Source: an uncultured Oscillibacter sp. (GTDB taxonomy: Bacteria > Bacillota > Clostridia > Oscillospirales > Oscillospiraceae). From it: a stretch of DNA of 64,000 bases. Positions 1 through 8,342 of the stretch are shown piece after piece. The first letter of the stretch is position 1; every line of letters starts with the position of its first letter. Both the position numbers and the translations under genes were made by a program. The notes below the pieces were generated by a model. It saw nothing but the letters and a program-made list of their open reading frames with translations, did not search any database and was not told where the DNA came from. The stretch covers positions 15,470-79,469 of the forward strand of contig CAKTMK010000005.1 of the NCBI GenBank assembly GCA_934574045.1, in the 5' to 3' direction.

Positions 1-53
1 AGCGCACCCGGCAGTTCCTCTCCCGTTTTTCCAACTGAATCCAAAGACGAAAG

Positions 54-81
54 CGGGCGGTCCGAATATTCGGACCGCCCG
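54..81. terminator. Perfect 28-bp palindrome, probable terminator
   Basis: A perfect inverted repeat (arms cgggcggtccgaa, centre at 67-68) lies about 77 bp past the end of the SipL-like gene. On the plus strand it is followed by tccttttgcttt, on the minus strand by ctttcgtcttt, so the U-tract is better for plus-strand transcripts entering from the left. It may act in both directions. Confidence 0.6.
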
Positions 82-157
82 TCCTTTTGCTTTGCCAAGA
101 CCGCCGCTGCCGGAGACACTCTGAAACGCTTCGCTTCCAAGCGGCGGGGCGGCGGCG

Positions 158-1696
158 TTACGCCCGCTTGCGCGGGATCAGCAGCAGCTTTTCCGCCGGG
201 ACCTCCTCCTCGCTTTCCAGCCCGTTGGCGGACAGAATGGCGGGAATGGTGGTGTTGTACCGCTTGGCAAGATCCCACAGCGACTCCTGCTCCCCCTTGC
301 ACCGCAGGACCAGCGATGGCGCGCCCGTCAGATCCTTGGGCGTGTCGCTGCTGATCTTCGCCGTCGCCACGCAGACCCGCTTTTTCCGGGACGCCGCCTC
401 TACCCGGAACTCCACCGGGAACCGGACCTCGATCCCCCGGTCCCCCAGAGTCCCCTGCGGCTCCTCTGCACAGAAGGCCCGGGCGCAGACGCGGCAGTCC
501 TCCGGCAGCTCCAGCTGACAGCTCACGTCCACGCTGCGCTCCGCCGCCAGCGCCGCGCCGCCCTCGTCCAGATACAGCGCCCGGATGGCCACGACGGTTC
601 GCAGCGTGACGCTGCCGCCCTCCCGGCTGACGGACACCGCGCCGGGAACGGCGGAGAGCGACAGGATGGATTCCGCCACCACGCCGATCTCCAGCGTCTC
701 CCGCACGTTCTGGCGGCGGCTGAGCGTCTGGGCAAAGCCGCACAGCTGCAAGGGCTTTGCGTCATAGGTCAGGTCGTAGGCCGTGCTGTACAGGTCGCAC
801 AGCAGCGTCACGTCCCGCTCCTGCCGCAGCAGTGCCGCGGCGTGGAGATACAGCGTCACGGAGATTTTCCGGCCCTCCTGATCGCCGTCCACCTGAATGT
901 CCGCGCCGGTGAGCTGGAGTCGGACTGAGGCGGACGCGCCCTCCGCGTCGCCCTCCGCCTCCATCACCTGAGAAAACGGCAGCTCGCCGGAGGCGGAGCA
1001 GCACGCTCCCTCCGGGGAGCGGTACAGCAGGGAGACGGTGAACAGCCCCTTGAGAATGAGTTTGCTGCCCACCGTTTTGGTTTCCGTGACCGTTCCGGCC
1101 ACCCGGCTGCACAGAATTTCCGCCGCGCCGTCCCGGCCCGGAGACAGGTCCAGCTCCCCGGAAAATGTAAAGTCCTTTTCCAGAATATGTGTCAGCGCGG
1201 TGGTGTGCTGCGTCTCCTGCCGCTTCTCGATGCACAGGCCCGCGTCCTCCGTTTCTACATCGGCGCAGACCTCCGTCTCCGTCCGGCGGTAGCCGGTCAG
1301 GCGCGTCACCAGCTTGCAGTGGGTAAAGACCTTGCGGGGATTCAGCGCCCGCGTCTCCAGAAACTCCGGCTCCGTCTCCGCCAGCAGCGTCACACACTCC
1401 GGCATGGCCTTCGCGTCCGACTCGGCGGAAAACGGCATGGCAAATTCCAGCGTGCGCACGCCGCTCTCGCCGTCCGGCGTGTAGAGGACCGTCACCCGCA
1501 CGGTGCCGGAGACCTCCGCCTTTCCGTCCCGCAGTTCCCGGCTGTGGAGATAGACCCGGCCCTCCGTGTCGATGATGCGGGCGATGTCGGGACAGTAGTC
1601 CGGCACGATCGTCTCCGCCGTCTCCTCCTGCGTCAGCGTCAGCTCGCCGCCCGCCTCATAGGCGTCGAAGCGGTCCTTTTTCAGTTCCAGTTCCAT
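158..1696 (-). CDS. sipL: SPOCS (DUF3794) and LysM domain protein, SipL-like spore coat morphogenetic protein
   Basis: 512 aa. DUF3794/SPOCS-type segments fill roughly residues 1-450, and a LysM domain closes the protein (about 465-509, with SLWDLAKRYNTTIPAILSAN). This layout and length match Clostridioides difficile SipL, which binds the coat ATPase SpoIVA through its LysM domain and is needed for coat encasement of the forespore. No signal peptide or membrane segment is seen, as expected for a mother-cell cytoplasmic protein. It lies directly downstream of spoVM (62 bp), whose product is also a SpoIVA partner. A weak RBS (aaaggatgg) precedes the ATG. The SPOCS/LysM call is firm. The SipL role is inferred from architecture and context. 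Confidence 0.8.
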   Translation of the reverse strand: MELELKKDRFDAYEAGGELTLTQEETAETIVPDYCPDIARIIDTEGRVYLHSRELRDGKAEVSGTVRVTVLYTPDGESGVRTLEFAMPFSAESDAKAMPECVTLLAETEPEFLETRALNPRKVFTHCKLVTRLTGYRRTETEVCADVETEDAGLCIEKRQETQHTTALTHILEKDFTFSGELDLSPGRDGAAEILCSRVAGTVTETKTVGSKLILKGLFTVSLLYRSPEGACCSASGELPFSQVMEAEGDAEGASASVRLQLTGADIQVDGDQEGRKISVTLYLHAAALLRQERDVTLLCDLYSTAYDLTYDAKPLQLCGFAQTLSRRQNVRETLEIGVVAESILSLSAVPGAVSVSREGGSVTLRTVVAIRALYLDEGGAALAAERSVDVSCQLELPEDCRVCARAFCAEEPQGTLGDRGIEVRFPVEFRVEAASRKKRVCVATAKISSDTPKDLTGAPSLVLRCKGEQESLWDLAKRYNTTIPAILSANGLESEEEVPAEKLLLIPRKRA

Positions 1697-1758
1697 TTCA
1701 AGACCATCCTTTCCCGGCCATTGTGATTCTGGCTCATCCTATGCCGGGAGACGCCCGG

Positions 1759-1833
1759 TTATTCCCGGATGCCAAACAGCCTGCGCAGCAGACCGCACAG
1801 CGCTTTCGGAGACTTCCAGACCACGATTTTCAT
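1759..1833 (-). CDS. spoVM: Stage V sporulation protein M (24-residue microprotein)
   Basis: This 24-codon ORF begins MKIVVWKSPKALCGLLRR and ends LFGIRE. It aligns without gaps to B. subtilis SpoVM (MKFYTIKLPKFLGGIVRAML...): MK start, a central Pro-Lys, Leu-x-Gly, then a basic amphipathic helix and a Leu-Phe/Leu-Gly tail. SpoVM recognises the convex forespore membrane and recruits SpoIVA to start coat assembly. An aaggag RBS sits 8 nt before the ATG. The place is also right: in B. subtilis spoVM lies just beyond prpC-prkC-rsgA-rpe-thiN, and here it follows prpC-prkC-rsgA, with no rpe or thiN. The SipL-like gene is next. Too short for standard ORF calling. Confidence 0.85.
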   Translation of the reverse strand: MKIVVWKSPKALCGLLRRLFGIRE

Positions 1834-1864
1834 AAGACGCACTCCTTTTCCAGACAAACTCGTG

Positions 1865-2023
1865 TCAGCGCCGCAGGCAGGCGCTTCCGCAGGCGATCAG
1901 AAGCAGCGCGACGATAAACAGCAGGCACCCGACCGGAAAGATTGCCGCGATCAGAATGCCAAGCCCCAGCGCCACCGCGCATACGCCCAGCCAGCAGCAC
2001 CCGCCGCCCCGGCCAAACCACAT
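1865..2023 (-). CDS. Small cysteine-rich membrane protein, function unknown
   Basis: 52 aa starting MWFGRGGGCCWLGVCAV. A glycine/cysteine-rich N-terminus is followed by a long hydrophobic stretch (about residues 11-45, possibly two membrane passes broken at Phe-Pro 29-30) and a short basic tail ending CLRR. It has seven cysteines: 9, 10, 15, 33, 45, 49 and others nearby in the hydrophobic region. The start is chosen because gaggaggt lies 9 nt upstream of the ATG at 2023; a longer reading frame exists upstream but lacks this signal. It sits 31 bp before spoVM, so co-transcription in sporulation is plausible. I do not recognise a family. Confidence 0.6.
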   Translation of the reverse strand: MWFGRGGGCCWLGVCAVALGLGILIAAIFPVGCLLFIVALLLIACGSACLRR

Positions 2024-2049
2024 AGCCGCCGCACCTCCTCTCGTACCCC

Positions 2050-2077
2050 AGTATATACACCGGGCATCAAAAGCGTG
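2050..2077 (-). promoter_or_regulatory. Weak candidate promoter for the small protein-spoVM-sipL group
   Basis: On the minus strand TATATACT (2050-2057) resembles the sigma-E -10 consensus CATACAAT. A poor -35 match, gcacgct, lies 14 bp upstream. It is 27 bp before the small-protein start codon. SpoVM genes are sigma-E controlled in B. subtilis, but the -35 match here is only 4 of 7. Confidence 0.3.
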
Positions 2078-2209
2078 CGCGGCCGCGCCGACTGTCCGGC
2101 CCAAGCCGGTCAGACAGGCGGCGGAGCCGCGTTTGATTCCTGCCCTGCCGCTTGCGGCGCAAAAAAAGCACGCGGCTGTCGGTGGACTGCTCCAATTTAT
2201 GCGGACAGC

Positions 2210-2239
2210 ACAAAAAGCCCCCGTCAGGGGGCTTTTTGT
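2210..2239 (-). terminator. Rho-independent terminator after rsgA
   Basis: acaaaaagccccc-gtca-gggggctttttgt is a perfect stem with a U-run on both strands. It closes the long cdaA-to-rsgA run, about 97 bp past the rsgA stop. A second hairpin (2293-2331, arms gcgcaggc/gcctgcgc with a nested ccgcccc/ggggcgg stem) sits nearer rsgA but has no U-run. The rest of 2024-2335 shows no gene. Confidence 0.85.
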
Positions 2240-2335
2240 CTATTGTCCAGTTTTAATGGTTCAGTTCAACGGCCGCGTGCTTTTCATATCGGGCGCAGGC
2301 TGCGTCCGCCCCGGAGGGGCGGTGCCTGCGCGCGT

Positions 2336-3220
2336 TCACTTCTTCTGCTCCCATTCCTTCAGGGATTTCAATTCCTCGTAGAGCCGCAGATAGCTCTCGT
2401 GGCGGCTTTGCTGGAGCTTTCCCTCCCGCAGAGCCTCCAGCACGGCGCAGCCCTTCTCCTTCGTGTGGCTGCACCCAACGAATCGGCAGCCGTCCAGATA
2501 CGGCGCAAAATCCGGGAAGGTCTCCGGCAGGCGGTGCTTCAGCTCCAGATCCAGCTCCTCGGAGTCGAACGAGGCAAAGCCGGGAGAATCCACTACCTCC
2601 GCGCCGCAGCGCAGACGGAAAAGCTCGATATGGCGGGTGGTGTGCCGCCCGCGGCCCAGCGCCTCGCTGATCTCGCCCACCTGAAGGTGGAACTCCGGAT
2701 CCAGCGCGTTCAGAATGCTGGATTTTCCAACGCCGGAGTTGCCTGTAAAGGCAGACAGCTTTCCAGCGATCAGGCCCGCCAGCTCCTCCAGCCCCTCCCC
2801 TGTTTCCGCGCTGACGCGGACGGTGGGAAAGCCGGCGGCGCGATAGATCTGATAGAGCCGGTCGGCGCGGTCCAGATCGCACTTGTTCAGAACCACCACC
2901 GTGCCGCAGTTTTTCAGCGCCGCGATGGCGGAGAGCCGGTCGATCAGGTACGGGTCCGTCTGCGGGACGGCGGCGGAGGCGATGATGACGATCTGATCCA
3001 CGTTCGCCACCGCCGGACGGCGGAATGCGTTGCGCCGGGGGCGGATGGCCTCTACAAAGCCCTCGCCGTTTCCAAGCTCCCGGACTTCCGCCCGGTCGCC
3101 CACCAGCGGCGAGACCCCCTCCCGGCGGAACTTCCCTCTCGCGCGGCATTGCAGCACCTCGGCGCCGGTGTCCACGTAATAAAAGCCGCTGAGCGCCTTG
3201 ACGATCCGACCCTCAGGCAT
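2336..3220 (-). CDS. rsgA: Ribosome small subunit-dependent GTPase A
   Basis: 294 aa, the usual length. RsgA is a circularly permuted GTPase that helps late 30S subunit maturation. An N-terminal OB fold is followed by the permuted G motifs: NKCD (G4) precedes GNSGVGKSS (P-loop), with DSPGF as G3. A C-terminal zinc site is shown by GCRFVGCSHTKEKGC. The start codon overlaps the prkC stop by 8 bp, so translation is probably coupled. In B. subtilis the RsgA homologue (YloQ/CpgA) sits in the same prpC-prkC-rsgA order and is a PrkC substrate, which fits this context. It is the last gene of the 18-gene run. Confidence 0.97.
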   Translation of the reverse strand: MPEGRIVKALSGFYYVDTGAEVLQCRARGKFRREGVSPLVGDRAEVRELGNGEGFVEAIRPRRNAFRRPAVANVDQIVIIASAAVPQTDPYLIDRLSAIAALKNCGTVVVLNKCDLDRADRLYQIYRAAGFPTVRVSAETGEGLEELAGLIAGKLSAFTGNSGVGKSSILNALDPEFHLQVGEISEALGRGRHTTRHIELFRLRCGAEVVDSPGFASFDSEELDLELKHRLPETFPDFAPYLDGCRFVGCSHTKEKGCAVLEALREGKLQQSRHESYLRLYEELKSLKEWEQKK

Positions 3221-5216
3221 TGAAGTCCACCTGCCGCGTCTCGTAGAGCACGCTGTCGTAATACACCTGCACGGTACACACGCCGCTTCCGGTCAGCTCC
3301 ACTGTGATGGAGCCGTCGCTGCAATTCACGTCGCCCTCGAAATTGGACTGTCCGTCCACCAGCACCGCCATGCGGACGGTCTCCCGTCCGTCCTGCGGCA
3401 GGGAGAACGTGGCGGGTTTGGCCACGACCTGCTGCTGGGGCGGCTGCGGCTCCGCCGCGGGGCCTTTGCTGACGGAGAGCGTGATGGTGTCGCCCTCGTA
3501 AGCCTTCGTATTCTCCGCGATGTCCTGCTCCACCACCATTCCGGCGGCTTCGCTGCTCTCCACGTCCTTACGGACCACTTTCAGGCCCATGGTGGCCGCC
3601 AGCTCCTCCGCCTTTTCGATGGTCAGATTGACGAAAGAGATCACCGTGACCGGCGTTTTGTCCGGCCCTGTGCTGACGACCAGCGTGATGCTGTCGCCCT
3701 TTTTCAGCGGCTCGCCCGCCTCCGGCTCCGTTCGGATCACGCATTCCGCCGTCACGCTGTCGCTGCTCTCCTCCACGGTGTCGATGGTCAGGTCCAGATC
3801 GTTTTTCAGATTCTTCAGCGCGACCTTTGCCGCCTGCGCGGTCTGGCCGGTCAGATCCAGCATCTTGTCCGTTTTCTCTCCCGCGCTGACTGTGACCTTG
3901 ATAACAAGGTCACTCTTTTTCGTCATGCCCTTTACCGGGTCCTGAGCGATGATGGTACCCTCCGGCGCGTCGTCGTAAGCGGAGTCCGTGACCTGGATCT
4001 CAAAAATCCCGGCCACCTCGGGGAGCTGGCGGGCTTCCTCCTCCGTATAGCCCACCACGTTGGGAACGGTATACGTCTCCCCAGCCGCCATGGAGCCGAG
4101 CACCGCGCGGGCAAGGAAAAACACCGCGACCAGCATCACCACCACGCCGCCGCCAACCAGCACGGTGCGCTTCGCGCCGCCGCCGGAGGAGCTTCTTCCC
4201 CGCGGGCGGTCATAGTCCCGGTCATAATCCCGGTCGCGCTCCCGGTCATAGCCGCGCTCCCGCGGCGCTTCGCGGGCGGGACGCTGCTGCTGTGCGGCCG
4301 CCGCCACCGCGCCGGTGCGGATCAGGCGGGTCGGCTCGTCCGGCTCCTCCGGGTGCAGCTCCTTGGGGTCGATGTCCAGATCTACGCCCGGATTCTTGCG
4401 GAACGCGTCCAGATCGGCGATCATGGCCTCGGCGGAATCGTACCGCCGCTCCCGGTCCGGGGCCATGGCCTTCATGCAGATCAGCTCCAGCGGCTTGGGG
4501 ATGTCCGGGTCGATCTCCCGGGGGGCCAGCGGAATGGAGCTGAGGTGCTGGATGGCCACGGACACGGCGGAATCGCCCTCAAAGGGCAGACGGTTGGTGA
4601 GCATTTCGTAGAGCACCACGCCCGCAGAGTAGATATCCGACCGGGCGTCGGTCCGGTCGCCCCGGGCCTGCTCCGGCGAGATATAGTGGACGGAGCCGAG
4701 GGCCTCCTGCGTCAGCGTCTGAGCGGAGTTTTCCAGACAGGCGATGCCGAAGTCGGCAACCTTCACGCTGCCGTCCCGCAGGACCATGATGTTCTGCGGC
4801 TTGATGTCCCGGTGGACGATGCCGCGGCTGTGGGCGTGGGACAGTCCGCGCATGATCTGGGTGATGAAGTGCAGGGATTCGCGCCAGTCCAGCTTCCCCC
4901 GCTTTTCCATGTACTGCTTCAGGGTGATCCCGTCGATCAGCTCCATGACGATATACTCCACGTCCTCGCTCTGGGACACGTCATACACCGAGACGATATT
5001 GGGGTGGGAGAGCATGGCGACCGCCTTGGACTCCGCGTGGAACCGGCGGCGGAACTCCTCGTCCTGCGCAAGGTCGCTCTTGAGGATCTTGACGGCCACC
5101 AGCCGGTTGAGGCGGTGGCACTTCGCCTTGTACACCACGGCCATGCCGCCCGTGCCGATCCGCTCAAGGATCTCATAGCGGTTATCCAGCATTTTTCCGA
5201 TATAAGGATCTACCAT
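3213..5216 (-). CDS. prkC: PASTA-domain Ser/Thr protein kinase PrkC/StkP
   Basis: 667 aa, single-pass membrane kinase that senses muropeptides or lipid II and controls cell-wall growth and spore germination in Firmicutes. The kinase domain (about 14-275) has the glycine loop GTGGMA (21-26), Lys43, HRDIKPQN (135-142) and DFG (155-157). A low-complexity Arg/Asp/Tyr juxtamembrane segment (about 320-341) precedes the membrane helix (351-374). Three PASTA repeats follow (about 381-451, 452-525, 526-595), then a Pro/Gln linker and a beta-rich C-terminal domain of about 75 residues. One base separates it from the prpC stop. The partner phosphatase is prpC. Confidence 0.97.
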   Translation of the reverse strand: MVDPYIGKMLDNRYEILERIGTGGMAVVYKAKCHRLNRLVAVKILKSDLAQDEEFRRRFHAESKAVAMLSHPNIVSVYDVSQSEDVEYIVMELIDGITLKQYMEKRGKLDWRESLHFITQIMRGLSHAHSRGIVHRDIKPQNIMVLRDGSVKVADFGIACLENSAQTLTQEALGSVHYISPEQARGDRTDARSDIYSAGVVLYEMLTNRLPFEGDSAVSVAIQHLSSIPLAPREIDPDIPKPLELICMKAMAPDRERRYDSAEAMIADLDAFRKNPGVDLDIDPKELHPEEPDEPTRLIRTGAVAAAAQQQRPAREAPRERGYDRERDRDYDRDYDRPRGRSSSGGGAKRTVLVGGGVVVMLVAVFFLARAVLGSMAAGETYTVPNVVGYTEEEARQLPEVAGIFEIQVTDSAYDDAPEGTIIAQDPVKGMTKKSDLVIKVTVSAGEKTDKMLDLTGQTAQAAKVALKNLKNDLDLTIDTVEESSDSVTAECVIRTEPEAGEPLKKGDSITLVVSTGPDKTPVTVISFVNLTIEKAEELAATMGLKVVRKDVESSEAAGMVVEQDIAENTKAYEGDTITLSVSKGPAAEPQPPQQQVVAKPATFSLPQDGRETVRMAVLVDGQSNFEGDVNCSDGSITVELTGSGVCTVQVYYDSVLYETRQVDFNA

Positions 5217-5217
5217 G

Positions 5218-5973
5218 TCACACCGCCTCCTTTCCGTCCGTCCGGCGCATCAGCACCGCGGTCACATTGTCCTTGGCTCCCCGGCTCTTGGAGATCTCCA
5301 AAAGCCGCGCAAGGCACTCCTCTCCGGTCCGGGCGCCGGTTACCGTCCGCTGCATCTCCTCGTCGGTCACAGTGTCCACCAGTCCGTCGCTGCAAAGGAG
5401 CAGGAACTCTCCCGGCTCCATCGGGCATATGTAGCCGTCGCACTGGATCTGCGCGTCCGGCCCAAGCGCCCGGGTGATGAGATTGCGGTTAGGATGGCGG
5501 CGGGCCTCCTCCGCAGTGATGTCGCCCCGTTCCACCATGCTCTCCACCAGCGAGTGGTCCCGCGTGACGCGGGTGATGGTCAGCGGCGTGATGTGATACG
5601 CGCGGCTGTCGCCCACGTTGCTGATGACCGCCCCGCCGCCATAGCTGACGGCGGAGACCAGCGTGGTCCCCATGTTGCGGTATTCCTCGCTCTCCTGCGC
5701 CGCCGCGCGGACGGCTCGGTTGGCGATGGAGACGGCGTAGGACGACGCCTCCCGCAGCTGCTGGGGCGTCATTTCCGGGGAGAGGACCTTTTCCAGCTCC
5801 CGCACATAGGTGTCCACCGCGATGCTGCTGGCCTGCTGCCCGCCGGCGGTGCCGCCCATGCCGTCGCACACCACGCAGACGGTATGCCCGCTGGGCGTGC
5901 GCTCCTGTATGGCGTAGGCGTCCTGATTGTCTCTGCGGACAAGACCCACATCCGTAATGCCGCAGACCTGCAT
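5218..5973 (-). CDS. prpC: PP2C-type Ser/Thr phosphatase PrpC/Stp
   Basis: 251 aa, metal-dependent PPM/PP2C phosphatase that reverses PrkC phosphorylation. Seen are GLVRRDNQDA near the N-terminus, VCDGMGGTAGGQQAS, the VGDSRAY motif, LLLCSDGLVD and the C-terminal GAKDNVTAVL, which together supply the metal-binding aspartates. An upstream GTG at 5982 is possible, but the ATG at 5973 has aaaggaa about 10 nt before it and gives the usual N-terminus (MQVCGITDVGLVRRDN). It follows rlmN by 5 bp and is followed by prkC after 1 bp. Confidence 0.96.
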   Translation of the reverse strand: MQVCGITDVGLVRRDNQDAYAIQERTPSGHTVCVVCDGMGGTAGGQQASSIAVDTYVRELEKVLSPEMTPQQLREASSYAVSIANRAVRAAAQESEEYRNMGTTLVSAVSYGGGAVISNVGDSRAYHITPLTITRVTRDHSLVESMVERGDITAEEARRHPNRNLITRALGPDAQIQCDGYICPMEPGEFLLLCSDGLVDTVTDEEMQRTVTGARTGEECLARLLEISKSRGAKDNVTAVLMRRTDGKEAV

Positions 5974-5978
5974 ACCGA

Positions 5979-7010
5979 TCACTTTCCTTTCTGTTCTTCC
6001 ATGGCCTTCCGGCGGAGCTGTCCGCAGGAGGCGTCGATATCCCCGCCGAGGCTCCGCCGCACCGTGGCGGTCAGTCCGTGGGACTCCAGCCGCTTCTGAA
6101 ACGCGGCGATCCGCCGGGAGGGCTTGAACGGGCTTTCCACCACGTCGTTGAGGGGGATCAGATTCACGTGGCCCGGCATTCCCCGCAGCCTGTCCGCGAT
6201 CAGATCCGCCTGCCAGTCGTGGTCGTTGACCCCGTCGATCATGGCGTATTCAAACGAGATGCGCCGCCCGGTCTTTTGAAAATACCGGTGGCACGCGGCG
6301 AACAGGTCCTCCACCGGATAGGCCCGGTTCACCGGCATGATCCGGGAGCGGGTCTCGCCGTCCGGCGCGTGGAGCGAGACGGACAGCGTGAGCTGTAATT
6401 CCAATTCCGCCAGCCGCTCGATGCCGGGGATCACGCCGCAGGTGGACAGAGAAATGTGCCGCATCCCGATGTTGATCCCGTCCGGGTGGTTCACCAGCTC
6501 CAGAAACCGCAGCACGTTGTCCAGATTGTCCATCGGCTCGCCGATGCCCATCAGCACGATGTTGGAAATGGGCAGGCCGGAGTCCTTCTGGGTGAAGATC
6601 ACCTGATCGAGCAGCTCCGCCGGAGTCAGGTCCCGCACCTTTCCCGCGATGGTGGACGCGCAGAACGCGCAGCCCATCCGGCAGCCGACCTGCGAGGAGA
6701 TGCACACGGTGTTGCCGTGGTGATACTGCATCAGAACGGATTCGATGCAGTTTCCGTCCGCCAGCTCCCAGAGGTACTTGATCGTTCCGTCCAGCCGGGA
6801 GACCTGCTTCCGGGCGGCAATGGGCGGCGTGAGCGCGCAGGATGCGTTCAGCTTCTCCCGCAGCGGCTTGGAGAGGTTGGACATTTCGTCAAAGGACTCC
6901 GCGCCCCGGTGGAGCCAGGAAAAGATCTGCTTCGCCCGGAACGCCGGCTCGCCCATGGCCTTCAGCGTTTCCGTGAGCTGGGCGGGCGTCTGGGATTTCA
7001 AGTCGATCAT
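5979..7010 (-). CDS. rlmN: 23S rRNA (adenine2503-C2)-methyltransferase
   Basis: Radical SAM enzyme that methylates A2503 of 23S rRNA, and A37 of some tRNAs, via a methyl-cysteine intermediate. The CxxxCxxC cluster motif is CRMGCAFC; downstream are GIGEPMDNLDN and STCGVIPGI, the latter with a conserved catalytic-type Cys. About 343 aa, the usual size. I prefer the ATG at 7010 over a GTG at 7016 because gagg lies about 10 nt before the ATG. The gene order rsmB-rlmN-prpC-prkC matches B. subtilis. Confidence 0.97.
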   Translation of the reverse strand: MIDLKSQTPAQLTETLKAMGEPAFRAKQIFSWLHRGAESFDEMSNLSKPLREKLNASCALTPPIAARKQVSRLDGTIKYLWELADGNCIESVLMQYHHGNTVCISSQVGCRMGCAFCASTIAGKVRDLTPAELLDQVIFTQKDSGLPISNIVLMGIGEPMDNLDNVLRFLELVNHPDGINIGMRHISLSTCGVIPGIERLAELELQLTLSVSLHAPDGETRSRIMPVNRAYPVEDLFAACHRYFQKTGRRISFEYAMIDGVNDHDWQADLIADRLRGMPGHVNLIPLNDVVESPFKPSRRIAAFQKRLESHGLTATVRRSLGGDIDASCGQLRRKAMEEQKGK

Positions 7011-7022
7011 AGCCACCGTCCC

Positions 7023-8342
7023 TCAGCGCCGCCGCAGGCGGCAGATGTAAAACCCGTCGGTCCCGTGGCGGTGGGGCCAGAGGGTCAGCTCCCCCGGCTG
7101 CTCCCCCACCGGCGCGGGCAGCGCGAACGTTTCCCGGGAAAAGTCCGGGTGTCCCGCCAGAAAGCTGTCCACCACCTGCCCGTTTTCCTCGGGCAGGATC
7201 GTGCAGGTGGAGTAGAGCAGCACGCCGCCGGGGCGGACGTACCGCGCGGCGTTTTCCAGAATGGCCGCCTGCGCTACGGTAAGTGTAAACAGGTCGTCCG
7301 GCGATTTATACCGGACGTCCGGCTTTTTTCGGATGATGCCCAGCCCGGAGCAAGGCGCGTCCACCAGGACCGTATCCGCGCTGTCCGCCCATTCCGGGCG
7401 GAAAACGGTCCCGTCCGCGGCAAAGGTCTGAATGGACTTCAGCCCCAGCCGGGCCGCGCCCTCCTCAATGCGCTTGAGCTTGTTCTCGTGGAGGTCGCAG
7501 GCGAGGATCTCCCCCTCGTCTCCCATGGCGACCGCCGCGCCGAAGGACTTCCCTCCCGGGGCGGCGCACACGTCGATGACCCGCCCGCCCTTTTGGGGCG
7601 CGGCGATCAGGCTCACCAGCTTCGCCGCCGGGTCCTGCACGAAAAACAGGCCCTCCCGGAACGCGTCCAGCTCCGTCAGGTCGCCGGAGCCGGTCAGCTC
7701 CAGACAGTCCGGCACCCACGAATGCGCCGCGGCGGTCACGCCCGCGTCCGCCAGCCGCGCCGTCAGCGCCGCTGCCGTGGTGCGCAGGGTGTTGACCTGC
7801 ACCGTCAGGGGCGCCACGGCGTTGTCCGCCGCGAGGAATGCTTCCGCCTCCTCCCGGCCCAGCAGGGCCAGAAGCCTGCGGACCAGCCACTTGGGATGGC
7901 TGTACCGGATGGAGAGCGCCTGCACCTCGTCCCGCTCGGGGATGGCCGGGAGCTGCGCCTTGTTCAGCGACAGCTTGCGCAGCACCGCGTTCACAAGGCC
8001 GGAGGCTGCGCCGCGGCCGTTTTTCTTGGCCAGCTCCACGGATTCGTTCACCGCCGCCCGGTCCGGAACCTTGTCCAGAAACAGGATCTGGTACGCGCCG
8101 ATGCGCAGGATATCCGCCAGCGGCGGCTGAAGCCGGCTGAGTTTCTGAGAGCAGTAGGCGCTCAGGTAAAAGTCCAGCAGCGCCCGGTTCTGGAGGACGC
8201 CGTACACGATCCGGGTCGCCAGCGCGGCGTCCGCGCCGGTCAGGCCGTCCCGCCGGAGCTGCGCCTTCAGGCTGGCGTCCGCCCACGCGGAGGCCGTCCG
8301 CCCCGCGCTGAGGACCCGCAGCGCGGTATCCCGGGCGCTCAC
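7023..8342 (-). CDS. rsmB: 16S rRNA (cytosine967-C5)-methyltransferase
   Basis: 439 aa. An N-terminal NusB-like RNA-binding domain (about 1-140) is followed by a NOL1/NOP2/Sun SAM-dependent methyltransferase domain. Visible motifs are DVCAAPGGKS (SAM binding), DAPCSGLGIIRKKPD and YSTCTILPEEN, which carry the two conserved cysteines of m5C methyltransferases. The GTG start overlaps the TGA of the upstream peptidase gene (GTGA) and has a gggagg RBS 6 nt before it. It modifies helix 31 of 16S rRNA in the small-subunit P-site region. Confidence 0.96.
   Translation of the reverse strand: MSARDTALRVLSAGRTASAWADASLKAQLRRDGLTGADAALATRIVYGVLQNRALLDFYLSAYCSQKLSRLQPPLADILRIGAYQILFLDKVPDRAAVNESVELAKKNGRGAASGLVNAVLRKLSLNKAQLPAIPERDEVQALSIRYSHPKWLVRRLLALLGREEAEAFLAADNAVAPLTVQVNTLRTTAAALTARLADAGVTAAAHSWVPDCLELTGSGDLTELDAFREGLFFVQDPAAKLVSLIAAPQKGGRVIDVCAAPGGKSFGAAVAMGDEGEILACDLHENKLKRIEEGAARLGLKSIQTFAADGTVFRPEWADSADTVLVDAPCSGLGIIRKKPDVRYKSPDDLFTLTVAQAAILENAARYVRPGGVLLYSTCTILPEENGQVVDSFLAGHPDFSRETFALPAPVGEQPGELTLWPHRHGTDGFYICRLRRR

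Noticed and set aside
54..81. 28-bp palindrome considered as an attachment or recombination site
   Set aside because: No integrase, tRNA gene or second copy is nearby; position after a gene and the T-rich flank favour a terminator.
1830..2060. Alternative 76-codon minus-strand ORF overlapping the small membrane protein
   Set aside because: It is Arg/Gly-rich out-of-frame translation; the 52-codon frame has the RBS and a coherent hydrophobic segment.
2293..2331. Nested hairpin near the rsgA end considered as a small RNA or REP element
   Set aside because: No promoter, and I saw no second copy in the window; it is more simply part of the operon 3' end.
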